Assembly: GCA_934617135.1 (NCBI GenBank)
Contig: CAKTUC010000008.1
Coordinates: forward strand, 1-34,677
Reading direction: 5' to 3'
DNA length: 34,677 nucleotides
Source: an uncultured Collinsella sp.
GTDB lineage: Bacteria; Actinomycetota; Coriobacteriia; Coriobacteriales; Coriobacteriaceae
Positions within the stretch are counted from its first letter, which is position 1; the number at the start of each line of letters is the position of its first letter. The position numbers were made by a program, and so were the translations under genes. Positions 24,752-33,242 of the stretch are shown here, one piece after another. A model generated the notes under the pieces. The model ran no database searches. It had not been told where the DNA came from and worked only from the letters and a program-made list of their open reading frames with translations.

Positions 24752-26134
24752 TTAGAGGCTTGCAATCGTTGCCGACGAGCACTTGAGCGTACCGTCTGTG
24801 ACGGTGAGTGCCACACCCTGGCCATGCTTGTTGCAGAAGCGAGCGTTAAGCGCGACATCGTCGACAAAAATCGTCGCGATGTCGTCGTCAACGACCAGGC
24901 GCACATGGTGAGTGCCCTCGCCCTTAAAGAAGAGCGGACGCTCCAGACCCATGTTGTTGACCTGGAACCACGGGTACTGGGGAGCCGGCGTGAACTCGAG
25001 CTTGCCCTCGCGCAGGTTGGCGCGGAACTCATAGGCAAGGCCGGTCTCGGCGTCCTCGGCAAACTTCACCGAGAAGCCCGCGGCGTTACCGCCGAGCTCG
25101 ATATCGGCATCGAGCAGATAGGTGGAGCCGGCGTCAGCAGACAGAACCTGCTCGACCTTGCCAGACTCGCAAGAAAGCTCGAAGGCCTCCACAGCCTTGC
25201 CCTCGCCAAAGGCGCCGAGCATGCTGTCGGGAAGCTTGGTGCCCAGGGTACCGTCCTCGCGCTGGACGATCTCGAGGGGCATAAAGGTGCCACCCCACAG
25301 GTAGGAGCTGGGGTCACCGCCCTCGTCGCGCGTTGGGACCCAACCAAAGAGAACACGGCGCTCGCCATCGAATGCGGTACGAGCGGCGTAGTACGCACGG
25401 CCGTCAAAGGAATCATCGGCGGGGGTGATCCAAGGACCGTTGATGGACTTGGACATGCGATAACGCGTCTTGTTGCCATCGCTGTACTCGGAGAACACGA
25501 GGTACCACCAGTCGCCCATCTTAAAGAGGTCGGGCATCTCGAACATGGTATACAGACCCGGGTTCCACCAATCGCCCTGGAACTCCCAGTTGCTCAGATC
25601 CTTGGAGGTGAACTTGACCAGACGGCCAGTCATCAGACGCTTGTCCTCGCCCACGCGCGTGCCGAGGATGAGCATGTACTCCTCGTTCTCCTCGTCCCAC
25701 AGAACAAAGGGATCGCGCCAGTTGCGGTCATCGTAGCCCTCTTGCGGAGGAAGCAGCGTCTCGGCGATGTTTTTCTCCCACTTAACGGCGTCATCACTCG
25801 TGGCGTGGAGCAGGACCTGCTTCATCAGGCGCGCCTTGACCTTGTCGCGGTTGCAACCCGTATACAGCGCGTGATACTTCTCGCCGACCTTAAAGACGGT
25901 ACCGGCGTAGACGTACTGGTCGACTTCCTCGTCGCCGCCGCGCTCCAGGCTCTCACCAAAGTCCTTGTAATCGACAAAGTCCTTAGTCGTAGCGAGCGCC
26001 CAACCAAACGGCTCGCCAAAAGGACCAGGATTGCGCGTGTCGCGCTGATGATAGAGATAGAACGTGCCGTCTTCGCCGTACGGCATGATGTCGCCTACCC
26101 AGATTCCCTCCGGCTGGTAATACACCTTGTGCAT
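24752..26134 (-). CDS. Divergent GH32-family glycoside hydrolase
   Basis: 460 residues, no signal peptide, first gene of the operon. The fold and triad positions are those of GH32: D15 in IWVGDIMPYG replaces the usual NDPNG nucleophile context, RDP is at 140-142 and the acid/base E199 is in EMPDLF instead of ECPDLF. The C-terminal beta-sandwich (about 320-460) includes HVRLVVDDDIATIFVDD. The altered nucleophile loop points to a substrate other than plain sucrose, perhaps another fructoside; this is inference. AAAGGAAG lies 7-14 nt before ATG 26134. Confidence 0.82.
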   Translation of the reverse strand: MHKVYYQPEGIWVGDIMPYGEDGTFYLYHQRDTRNPGPFGEPFGWALATTKDFVDYKDFGESLERGGDEEVDQYVYAGTVFKVGEKYHALYTGCNRDKVKARLMKQVLLHATSDDAVKWEKNIAETLLPPQEGYDDRNWRDPFVLWDEENEEYMLILGTRVGEDKRLMTGRLVKFTSKDLSNWEFQGDWWNPGLYTMFEMPDLFKMGDWWYLVFSEYSDGNKTRYRMSKSINGPWITPADDSFDGRAYYAARTAFDGERRVLFGWVPTRDEGGDPSSYLWGGTFMPLEIVQREDGTLGTKLPDSMLGAFGEGKAVEAFELSCESGKVEQVLSADAGSTYLLDADIELGGNAAGFSVKFAEDAETGLAYEFRANLREGKLEFTPAPQYPWFQVNNMGLERPLFFKGEGTHHVRLVVDDDIATIFVDDVALNARFCNKHGQGVALTVTDGTLKCSSATIASL

Positions 26135-26177
26135 CCGAGACTTCCTTTCCCATGAGAGACTAACTCGGTACAGCTGC

Positions 26178-26217
26178 AAGATATGTCAATCGTTTTCATA
26201 TGTCAAACGTTTTCATA
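26178..26217 (-). promoter_or_regulatory. Promoter of the fructoside operon with two overlapping LacI-type operators
   Basis: On the minus strand TTGACA (26206-26201), a 17-bp spacer and TATCTT (26183-26178) form a good sigma-A-type promoter 44 nt from the GH32 start codon. Operator-like 20-mers at 26181-26200 and 26198-26217 differ at one position (ATATGTCAA, T or A, then CGTTTTCATA read on the plus strand) and cover both hexamers. Confidence 0.75.
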
Positions 26218-26248
26218 CTGATGCGTCTTTTTGCAGCTCCAGTCGTCG

Positions 26249-26266
26249 GCAAACGGTTGACATATG
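26249..26266. promoter_or_regulatory. Third LacI-type operator, inverted
   Basis: GGCAAACGGTTGACATAT is, on the minus strand, ATATGTCAACCGTTTGCC, matching the two promoter operators in opposite orientation about 65 bp away. The distance would suit DNA looping. Confidence 0.55.
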
Positions 26267-26318
26267 CCGGTGAACGGTCATGGGTGAGGTTTAGGGGCTC
26301 TTTTGCCGTGAAATTGAA

Positions 26319-27329
26319 TTACGCGGTTTTGCCCTCGATAAGCTCAACGGGAAGCTTGATATTCGACTCGGGCTTCTCACCGTTAACAAGCGCAATGATG
26401 GATTGTGCCGCCAGCTCGCCAATGCGATCGATATCCTGGCGCACGGTCGTCAAGTCGGGCATAAACGTCATGGTGCGACGAGCGCCGTCTGCACCGACCA
26501 CCTTGATGTCCTCTGGCGCACGCAAACCGCGCTGCCTCATAACGTTGAGGCAGATGGCAGCCATCGTATCATCGCCGGCAAAGATGCCATCGATATCGGG
26601 GTTTTCTTTGAGAATCTGTGTGACCGCTGCGCCCTTTTCGTCATCGGGCTTAACAAACTCAATCTCGCGGACGAGCGCAGGCATGCCCGCCTCGGCGACA
26701 ACGTCGCAATATGCTTCGGAGCGCTTATTGGCGGGCATCCTCATGCGACTATTATTGCGAAGGCACAGAATGCGCGTGCAGCCGTCATCAATCAGGCGGC
26801 GCGTAGCGAGCTCTCCGATGCTATAGCTGTCGCTTGCAATCTGAACAGAACCCTCGCCAAGATCACAATCGATGCCAACCAAGCTCAAGCCCATCTCGGC
26901 ATACGCCTCGGCACCAATGTTGAGCGAATTAACGATAACGCCATCGACCATGTTGCGGCGGAGCATCTCGATATAAGAGCGCTCGCGATCCGGTCGATTG
27001 GCACTATTGCACAGCAACATCTTAAAGCCGTTTTTTGCAAGCGTGCGCTCGACCGCCTGTACAACCTGAGCATGAAACGGACTGCTCACAAAGGGAACAA
27101 TCATGCCAATAAGATTGAGACGGCCGTTGAGCATGGCACGGGCAATGTCGTTAGGCGCGTAGTTAACACGCTCCATGGCAGCGTGAACCCTATCGCGAGT
27201 CTCCTGGCTAATGTAGCCGCGATTATTGAGAACACGAGACACCGTAGTAGGCGAAACCCCCGCCACAGCAGCAACTTCCTTAATACCAGGCTTAGCCGCA
27301 TCCCTAGAACGAGCACCCTCGCGAGCCAT
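26319..27329 (-). CDS. LacI family sucrose/fructoside repressor
   Basis: 336 residues. An N-terminal LacI helix-turn-helix with hinge (GIKEVAAVAGVSPTTVSRVL at 15-34, then NNRGYIS) is followed by a periplasmic-binding-protein-type ligand domain (about 70-336) with the IDGIFAGDDTMA segment. The start at 27329 has GGGGGAGAG 8 nt upstream; an upstream in-frame start at 27446 adds only hydrophobic sequence not seen in the family. Operators upstream of the fructoside operon and one upstream of its own start share one sequence pattern, so it probably represses both and responds to a sugar phosphate. Confidence 0.9.
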   Translation of the reverse strand: MAREGARSRDAAKPGIKEVAAVAGVSPTTVSRVLNNRGYISQETRDRVHAAMERVNYAPNDIARAMLNGRLNLIGMIVPFVSSPFHAQVVQAVERTLAKNGFKMLLCNSANRPDRERSYIEMLRRNMVDGVIVNSLNIGAEAYAEMGLSLVGIDCDLGEGSVQIASDSYSIGELATRRLIDDGCTRILCLRNNSRMRMPANKRSEAYCDVVAEAGMPALVREIEFVKPDDEKGAAVTQILKENPDIDGIFAGDDTMAAICLNVMRQRGLRAPEDIKVVGADGARRTMTFMPDLTTVRQDIDRIGELAAQSIIALVNGEKPESNIKLPVELIEGKTA

Positions 27330-27350
27330 AAACCGCTCTCCCCCATCAAA

Positions 27351-27370
27351 ACATGTCATCCGTTTCCATA
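27351..27370. promoter_or_regulatory. Autoregulatory LacI-type operator
   Basis: ACATGTCATCCGTTTCCATA matches the fructoside-operon operator at 26181-26200 at 16 of 20 positions and lies 22 nt before the lacI start codon. Confidence 0.55.
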
Positions 27371-27540
27371 TCAGCCAAGCATACCCCAACAGCAGCCAAA
27401 ACAAAACAAAACAACACACCTGTGGAAAAGGGCACAGCCCAGGCACAAGCCCCGCGCTCGCAAATAATAAGGTGAGTTCCGCCTAAAGGGTGACTCCGAA
27501 GGACCCCGCCTGGCCGGATTTGGGTTATTTTCCAAAACAT

Positions 27541-27608
27541 CCCGCAGGACGCGAGAAGCCCCCGCCGCACGTAGTGCGCAGCGGGGGCTTCTCGCATGTC
27601 CGAGGACA
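27541..27608. repeat. Long hairpin element D (grcA 3' region)
   Basis: 27551-27565 pairs perfectly with 27581-27595 (15 bp), with a CGCAC-gta-GTGCG tip, flanked by CCCGCAGGAC (27541-27550) and ATGTCCGAGGAC (27596-27607), the conserved core. Its inner 29 nt are nearly identical to the inner part of element C read on the other strand, while the adjoining stem differs. The remaining gap 27330-27540 holds the lacI operator but no gene. Confidence 0.8.
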
Positions 27609-27649
27609 CTAATTGAAATTAGCGTGGTTCCCTAAAGGGCGACAACGCA

Positions 27650-27753
27650 GGAGACCCGGCGAGGCCGGGAGCACTTTGTCTCGCAAACATTCCGCAGCCG
27701 CGAAGCGGCGAGGACGTTTGAGAGACAAAGTGCGTAGGCCTCACCGGGTCTCC
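27650..27753. repeat. Long hairpin element E (grcA 3' side)
   Basis: Nested stems: 27650-27659 with 27744-27753, GAGGCC 27661-27666 with 27737-27742, 27671-27682 with 27722-27733 (12 bp), CAAAC 27684-27688 with GTTTG 27716-27720, then TTCCGCAG, a CCGC-gaa-GCGG tip and CGAGGAC. It lies 18 nt beyond the grcA stop codon and is the shortest statement of the conserved core. Confidence 0.85.
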
Positions 27754-27771
27754 GGTGGGAGTTGAGTCCCT

Positions 27772-28023
27772 TTAGAACTTGTTGTGGAAGGTACGCGAAA
27801 TGACCTCGTCCTGCTGCTCCTTGGTGAGCGTGTGGAAGTTCACGGCATAGCCGGAAACGCGGATGGTCAGCTGCGGGTACTTCTCGGGGTGAGCCTGAGC
27901 GTCGAGCAACGTCTCACGGTTGAAGACGTTGATGTTCAGGTGGTGGCCACCCTTCTCGGCGTAAGCGTCGAGCATGTGGACCAGGTTGTCGGCCTGAGTC
28001 TCGGGAACTTCAGAAACCTTCAT
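27772..28023 (-). CDS. grcA: Autonomous glycyl-radical subunit of a split pyruvate formate-lyase
   Basis: 83 residues equivalent to the C-terminal end of full-length Pfl[37 protein letters not shown] and [14 protein letters not shown] align throughout with the end of E. coli PflB and with its spare part YfiD/GrcA. G58 in RVSGYAV is the glycine that becomes the stable radical. The gene has its own GAAGGAG site and follows pflB by 85 nt on the same strand. Because the upstream pflB lacks this domain, the protein should be an obligatory subunit here rather than a repair spare; that is inference. Two hairpins in the gap may set its level. Confidence 0.92.
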   Translation of the reverse strand: MKVSEVPETQADNLVHMLDAYAEKGGHHLNINVFNRETLLDAQAHPEKYPQLTIRVSGYAVNFHTLTKEQQDEVISRTFHNKF

Positions 28024-28046
28024 GATGTGTCTCCTTCGATTGATAG

Positions 28047-28066
28047 GCGCCGGCCGAAACCGGCGC
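28047..28066 (-). other. Hairpin before grcA
   Basis: GCGCCGG (28047-28053) pairs with CCGGCGC (28060-28066). It lies about 12 nt upstream of the grcA ribosome binding site, where it could protect a processed 5' end or cause partial termination. Confidence 0.6.
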
Positions 28067-28082
28067 TCTAATCAGTAATCGT

Positions 28083-28107
28083 TATTGTTAGTATAGCACT
28101 AACAATA
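28083..28107 (-). other. AT-rich hairpin just after pflB
   Basis: TATTGTTAGT (28083-28092) pairs perfectly with ACTAACAATA (28098-28107), loop ATAGC. It directly follows the pflB stop codon at 28109-28111. No T-tract, so RNA stability or processing is more likely than termination. Confidence 0.65.
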
Positions 28108-28108
28108 G

Positions 28109-30160
<2,052 letters not shown>

Positions 30161-30630
30161 TGTGTAACCACGCTCCTAGTTACGTGTAATGCGGCGCTCT
30201 CTCACACCGCTGCTTATTGAATTCTTGAATTATCGGCTTGCACTACCGGCTTCTTCCGTTCTTCACCACACGTTGGTACAGGGAAAAACGTTTGTCCACC
30301 TTGGAACTGCAACCCAAAACCCAAGATTTCACCCGTTTGAGAAGGATAACATAGCCACCCCCTTCATCAGGGCTGTTATATGTTTCTTTTTTTATACCAT
30401 TAGGGCGTTTTTAACAAATCCGCAGGAAATGCGAGCGCGAACAACTACCGTTCACCGATTTGTTTGGTATTTTTCCTTGCCTTTGTACGACGTTCACTCT
30501 AGCTGTTATGCCAGTTTTAGCAGGGTAAAGTGCCCCAGAGACCCCACAGAAACTGCAGGGCGGCCACGGGATTTCCCCCGTGGCCGCCCTGTGGCATGGC
30601 CAGTTTTTTAGCTTTGATTGCCGTTTGGCA
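30161..30630. other. pflB upstream region without a gene
   Basis: 470 nt with an AT-rich core (about 30340-30430). On the minus strand TTGTTA followed 15 bp later by TATAAA (around 30395-30420) could be a pflB promoter, and TTGTTAAAAA resembles one half of a Rex redox-repressor site, with no second half seen. The perfect hairpin 30556-30591 lies at the kdgT end. I see no small gene. Confidence 0.4.
30556..30591 (-). terminator. kdgT terminator
   Basis: 30556-30570 pairs perfectly over 15 bp with 30577-30591, loop ATTTCC, 39 nt past the kdgT stop codon. Only a weak GCAGTTTC tail follows on the minus strand. On the plus strand TTTTTT occurs 12 nt after it. Confidence 0.6.
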
Positions 30631-31644
30631 TTAAGCGGCTGTGGCGGCCTTGTCGGTCGTTGCCTTGCTGTGGCCCTGGCCCTCAAAATGCTTGTAGCAC
30701 CAGCTGGTGACCAGCGGGGTCAAAATAGCCGTTACGATAGCACATGCTGCAACCTGCGCCGTAGCCGTCGCGAGCACCGCGCCGCCGTACATGGCCTCGT
30801 TGACGCTTGCCATGGCAGCAGGCGTGGCCACATTGGCTCCGGCGCAGCTCGAAATGGCCGCACCTGCGACACCCGTACCGCCCGTGAGCTTATCGACCGC
30901 GATGACAGGAATTGCAAAGACCACCGAGCAGATCACGCCGAGCAGGATGCCGGGAAGACCACCGTTGATAAGCTGGCCAAAGGTCATGGTCGAGCCCATG
31001 GCAAAGAAGACGAGCACGATGATGGCGGAAAGTGCCGGTGCCATCATCTTCTTAAAGCTGGGGAAGAGGTTACCCAGGATAATGCCGACGACGATCGGCA
31101 GGATGGCGCCCACGAGCGACCAGCCGATCGGAGCCTGACCGGCAGCGCCGAGCACGATCATCGTGACCGGAGGGCCGACAACCAGCGTGGTGATGGCGAC
31201 GGCGCCACGCTCGGCCTCGTTGCCCATGGTACCCATCAGTCCGGCGTACATAGCGTTGTTGGCACCCGTACAAGCGGCCAGCATCACCATGGCCGAGATG
31301 CCAAACAGGTTGTCGTTGAACACATAAAGGATGAGCAGCGACACGGCAACGACCACGATCTGCTTGACGGCGATGATGATGGCGCCGCGGGCAGCGGCGG
31401 CAGGAGCGCTCTTAAACGAAATCGTCGTACCGACGATGAGCAAAAAAGCGCCAACAAGCGGGCCTGCGCCCTGCTGGGTCATGCCGAGCGTAAAGCTGCC
31501 GAGCGTTTTGAACAGGTCGGGAAACAGCGTGTTGAGCAGGCAGCCCAACAAAAGCGGCACCAAAATATTGGCACCCGGGATGGAGGACATCTTAAAGAAC
31601 GGCTCCTTTGCCGCCGGCGCCTCCACCGCAGTCGATTCACTCAT
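30631..31644 (-). CDS. kdgT: 2-keto-3-deoxygluconate permease
   Basis: Proton-coupled importer of 2-keto-3-deoxygluconate, a breakdown product of pectin and other uronides. 337 residues with about ten hydrophobic helices, the KdgT-type N-terminus SSIPGANILVPLLLGCLLNT and the internal segments ACTGANNAMYAGLMG and SSCAGANVATPAAMA. ATG 31644 has AAGGAG 7-12 nt upstream. It follows the SDR gene by 108 nt across a terminator-like hairpin; the pair suggests ketodeoxy-sugar catabolism, although no kdgK or aldolase gene is near. Confidence 0.92.
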   Translation of the reverse strand: MSESTAVEAPAAKEPFFKMSSIPGANILVPLLLGCLLNTLFPDLFKTLGSFTLGMTQQGAGPLVGAFLLIVGTTISFKSAPAAAARGAIIIAVKQIVVVAVSLLILYVFNDNLFGISAMVMLAACTGANNAMYAGLMGTMGNEAERGAVAITTLVVGPPVTMIVLGAAGQAPIGWSLVGAILPIVVGIILGNLFPSFKKMMAPALSAIIVLVFFAMGSTMTFGQLINGGLPGILLGVICSVVFAIPVIAVDKLTGGTGVAGAAISSCAGANVATPAAMASVNEAMYGGAVLATATAQVAACAIVTAILTPLVTSWCYKHFEGQGHSKATTDKAATAA

Positions 31645-31701
31645 ATATATCTCCTTTGGATGCATGCGAATCGTAGCCGCACGCGCCTTTGTCAGAAAGA
31701 A

Positions 31702-31733
31702 GGCGACGGTCCCGAGTCGCAGGAGCCGTCGCC
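31702..31733 (-). terminator. Terminator between SDR gene and kdgT
   Basis: GGCGACGG (31702-31709) pairs with CCGTCGCC (31726-31733). On the minus strand TTCTTTCTG follows, 20 nt after the SDR stop codon. It may reduce rather than abolish read-through into kdgT. Confidence 0.65.
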
Positions 31734-31752
31734 GAATTATCGTCGCGGGGTA

Positions 31753-32502
31753 TTACCCGTCCAGAACGATGCCACCGTCGCAGTCACCGATCTCGCCGTT
31801 CACGAAGCTGGCAAGGTCGGAGGCAAAGAAGAGCACCATCTGCGCGGGCTCGCTTGCCTGGGCGGCGCGGCCCAGGGGGATACCGTTGATGATGCGCTGA
31901 GAGTTCTCGTCAGAGAGAATCGAGGTCATATCGGTCAACGTGAGCGACGGGCACACGGCGTTGCAGCGGACGCCAAACTTGCCGCCTTCCTTGGCGACTG
32001 CCTTGGTTAGACCGTTAACACCGGCCTTGGAGCTCGCGTAAGCCGCGGTGCCGAGCAGGCCACCACCGATCTTGCCAGCAACAGAGCTCACGTTGACGAT
32101 AGTGCCGGCATGGGCCGCCTTAAAGTGCGGGTACACGGCATTCATCATAGTGAAGGTACCGTTGAGGTTGATGTCGATGGTACGACGCCACTCGGTGTCA
32201 TCGATCTCGTCGAACTTCTTGGTGCTGATGACGCCAGCGCAGTTGATCAGGATGTTGGTTTGCGGCAGGTCCGTAAAAATCTGCTCGACGGTCTCACGCG
32301 CCTTGGGCGCATCGGCAACATCGAGCTGATAGAACTTGTTGCCCTCGCCAAGCTCGGCCACAGCGGCCTCGCCCTTAGCAGCGTTCCTTGCGATGAGCGC
32401 GACGTGTCCGCCGCCCGCGACGATGCCCTTGGCGATCTCGAGGCCAATGCCCTGAGTGCCGCCCGTGACAATCGCGGTCTTGCCCGTGAAGTCAAATGCC
32501 AT
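31753..32502 (-). CDS. SDR-family NAD(P)-dependent oxidoreductase, KduD-like
   Basis: A 249-residue classical short-chain dehydrogenase: cofactor motif TGGTQGIG at 13-20, NCAG at 87-90, catalytic serine in VNVSSVAG (139/140), and YxxxK as Y155-K159. The family also includes 3-oxoacyl-ACP reductases; the neighbouring kdgT makes a ketodeoxygluconate 5-dehydrogenase (KduD) role plausible, but motif evidence does not separate these. ATG 32502 has GGGGGA about 9 nt upstream; an in-frame extension to 32619 is not family-like. Confidence 0.88.
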   Translation of the reverse strand: MAFDFTGKTAIVTGGTQGIGLEIAKGIVAGGGHVALIARNAAKGEAAVAELGEGNKFYQLDVADAPKARETVEQIFTDLPQTNILINCAGVISTKKFDEIDDTEWRRTIDINLNGTFTMMNAVYPHFKAAHAGTIVNVSSVAGKIGGGLLGTAAYASSKAGVNGLTKAVAKEGGKFGVRCNAVCPSLTLTDMTSILSDENSQRIINGIPLGRAAQASEPAQMVLFFASDLASFVNGEIGDCDGGIVLDG

Positions 32503-32694
32503 GACTCCATCCCCCTTTATATAAGGTGTCTCCTTGCGGGAAGTTGGAGCATCGCACGTGGCGATTATATGAGTCCCAGTCGTCATGGTGGTGACAACCC
32601 CTCGCCTAACCGCGTGCATGATAATTCTTTGAAACGCTACAATTATTGAATGATTTTAAGTCTTTATACGCTCTTTATATTGATTGGCAGCCAC

Positions 32695-32727
32695 GTAGAT
32701 TTTTGGGACATGCCTCAAAATCTGCCG
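32695..32727 (+). repeat. Conserved-loop hairpin, copy 2
   Basis: GTAGATTTT, loop GGGACATGCCTC, AAAATCTGC. It matches the element at 9852-9886 at nearly all positions, including the loop, and keeps the stem paired through a T-G wobble. It lies in the divergent gap between the SDR and MarR genes, 66 nt before the MarR start. Confidence 0.75.
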
Positions 32728-32758
32728 GTTAGGGTGCGCGTACATGGGTATCATCTTT

Positions 32759-32779
32759 CACTGAAAATAGTTTCTAGTG
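32759..32779 (+). promoter_or_regulatory. Candidate MarR operator
   Basis: CACTGAAAATAG then TTTCTAGTG is an imperfect inverted repeat (CACT/AGTG, AAA/TTT) 13 nt before the MarR start codon, a usual place for autoregulation by this family. Confidence 0.4.
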
Positions 32780-32792
32780 TTAGGGGTTTTCG

Positions 32793-33242
32793 GTGGAAGA
32801 TACCGATTTCCGTGAGCTTGGGCGTCAGCTCCTTACCGAGTTCGGCAGCATGCATCAGCGCATTTCGCGCTTTGCGGACAAAGCCCTTGGCGGCGAGATG
32901 GCCGTCATGCGCGCCCTCATACTCGCCGGCGGTTCGCTCACGCCGAGCGAACTCGCTGATCGCGCCTGGGTCTCGAACGCCCGCATCGCCAATATCCTAC
33001 GCGCTCTCGAAGCCAAGGGCTGGGTTGAGCGTGAGCACTCAAAGACCGACCGTCGTCGCGTACACGTCACGGTGACCGACAAGGGATTCCATGATCTCGA
33101 AATCAAGCGTCGGGAATTCGAGAACCGCACTGCGGCTTTCCTCGAGCAGCTCGGCGAAACAGATACCCAAGAGATGGTGCGTCTTCTAAGGCGTGCCAAC
33201 GAAATTATCGACCGTAATCAAGAAAGGAGAGATGCCGAGTGA
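32793..33242 (+). CDS. MarR family transcriptional regulator
   Basis: 149 residues. The winged helix-turn-helix (about 45-115) includes LTPSELADRAWVSNARIANI, LRALEAKGWVEREHSKTDRR with the wing DRR motif, and VTVTDKG. Flanking helices (1-35, 115-149) form the dimer interface. GTG start at 32793 with TAGGGG about 8 nt upstream. Its stop codon overlaps the GTG start of the ABC exporter gene by 4 nt, so it very likely represses that exporter operon in response to a toxic ligand. Confidence 0.92.
   Translation: MEDTDFRELGRQLLTEFGSMHQRISRFADKALGGEMAVMRALILAGGSLTPSELADRAWVSNARIANILRALEAKGWVEREHSKTDRRRVHVTVTDKGFHDLEIKRREFENRTAAFLEQLGETDTQEMVRLLRRANEIIDRNQERRDAE

Noticed and set aside
30395..30430. 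Rex operator upstream of pflB
   Set aside because: Only one half (TTGTTAAAAA) is visible; the palindromic second half is missing.
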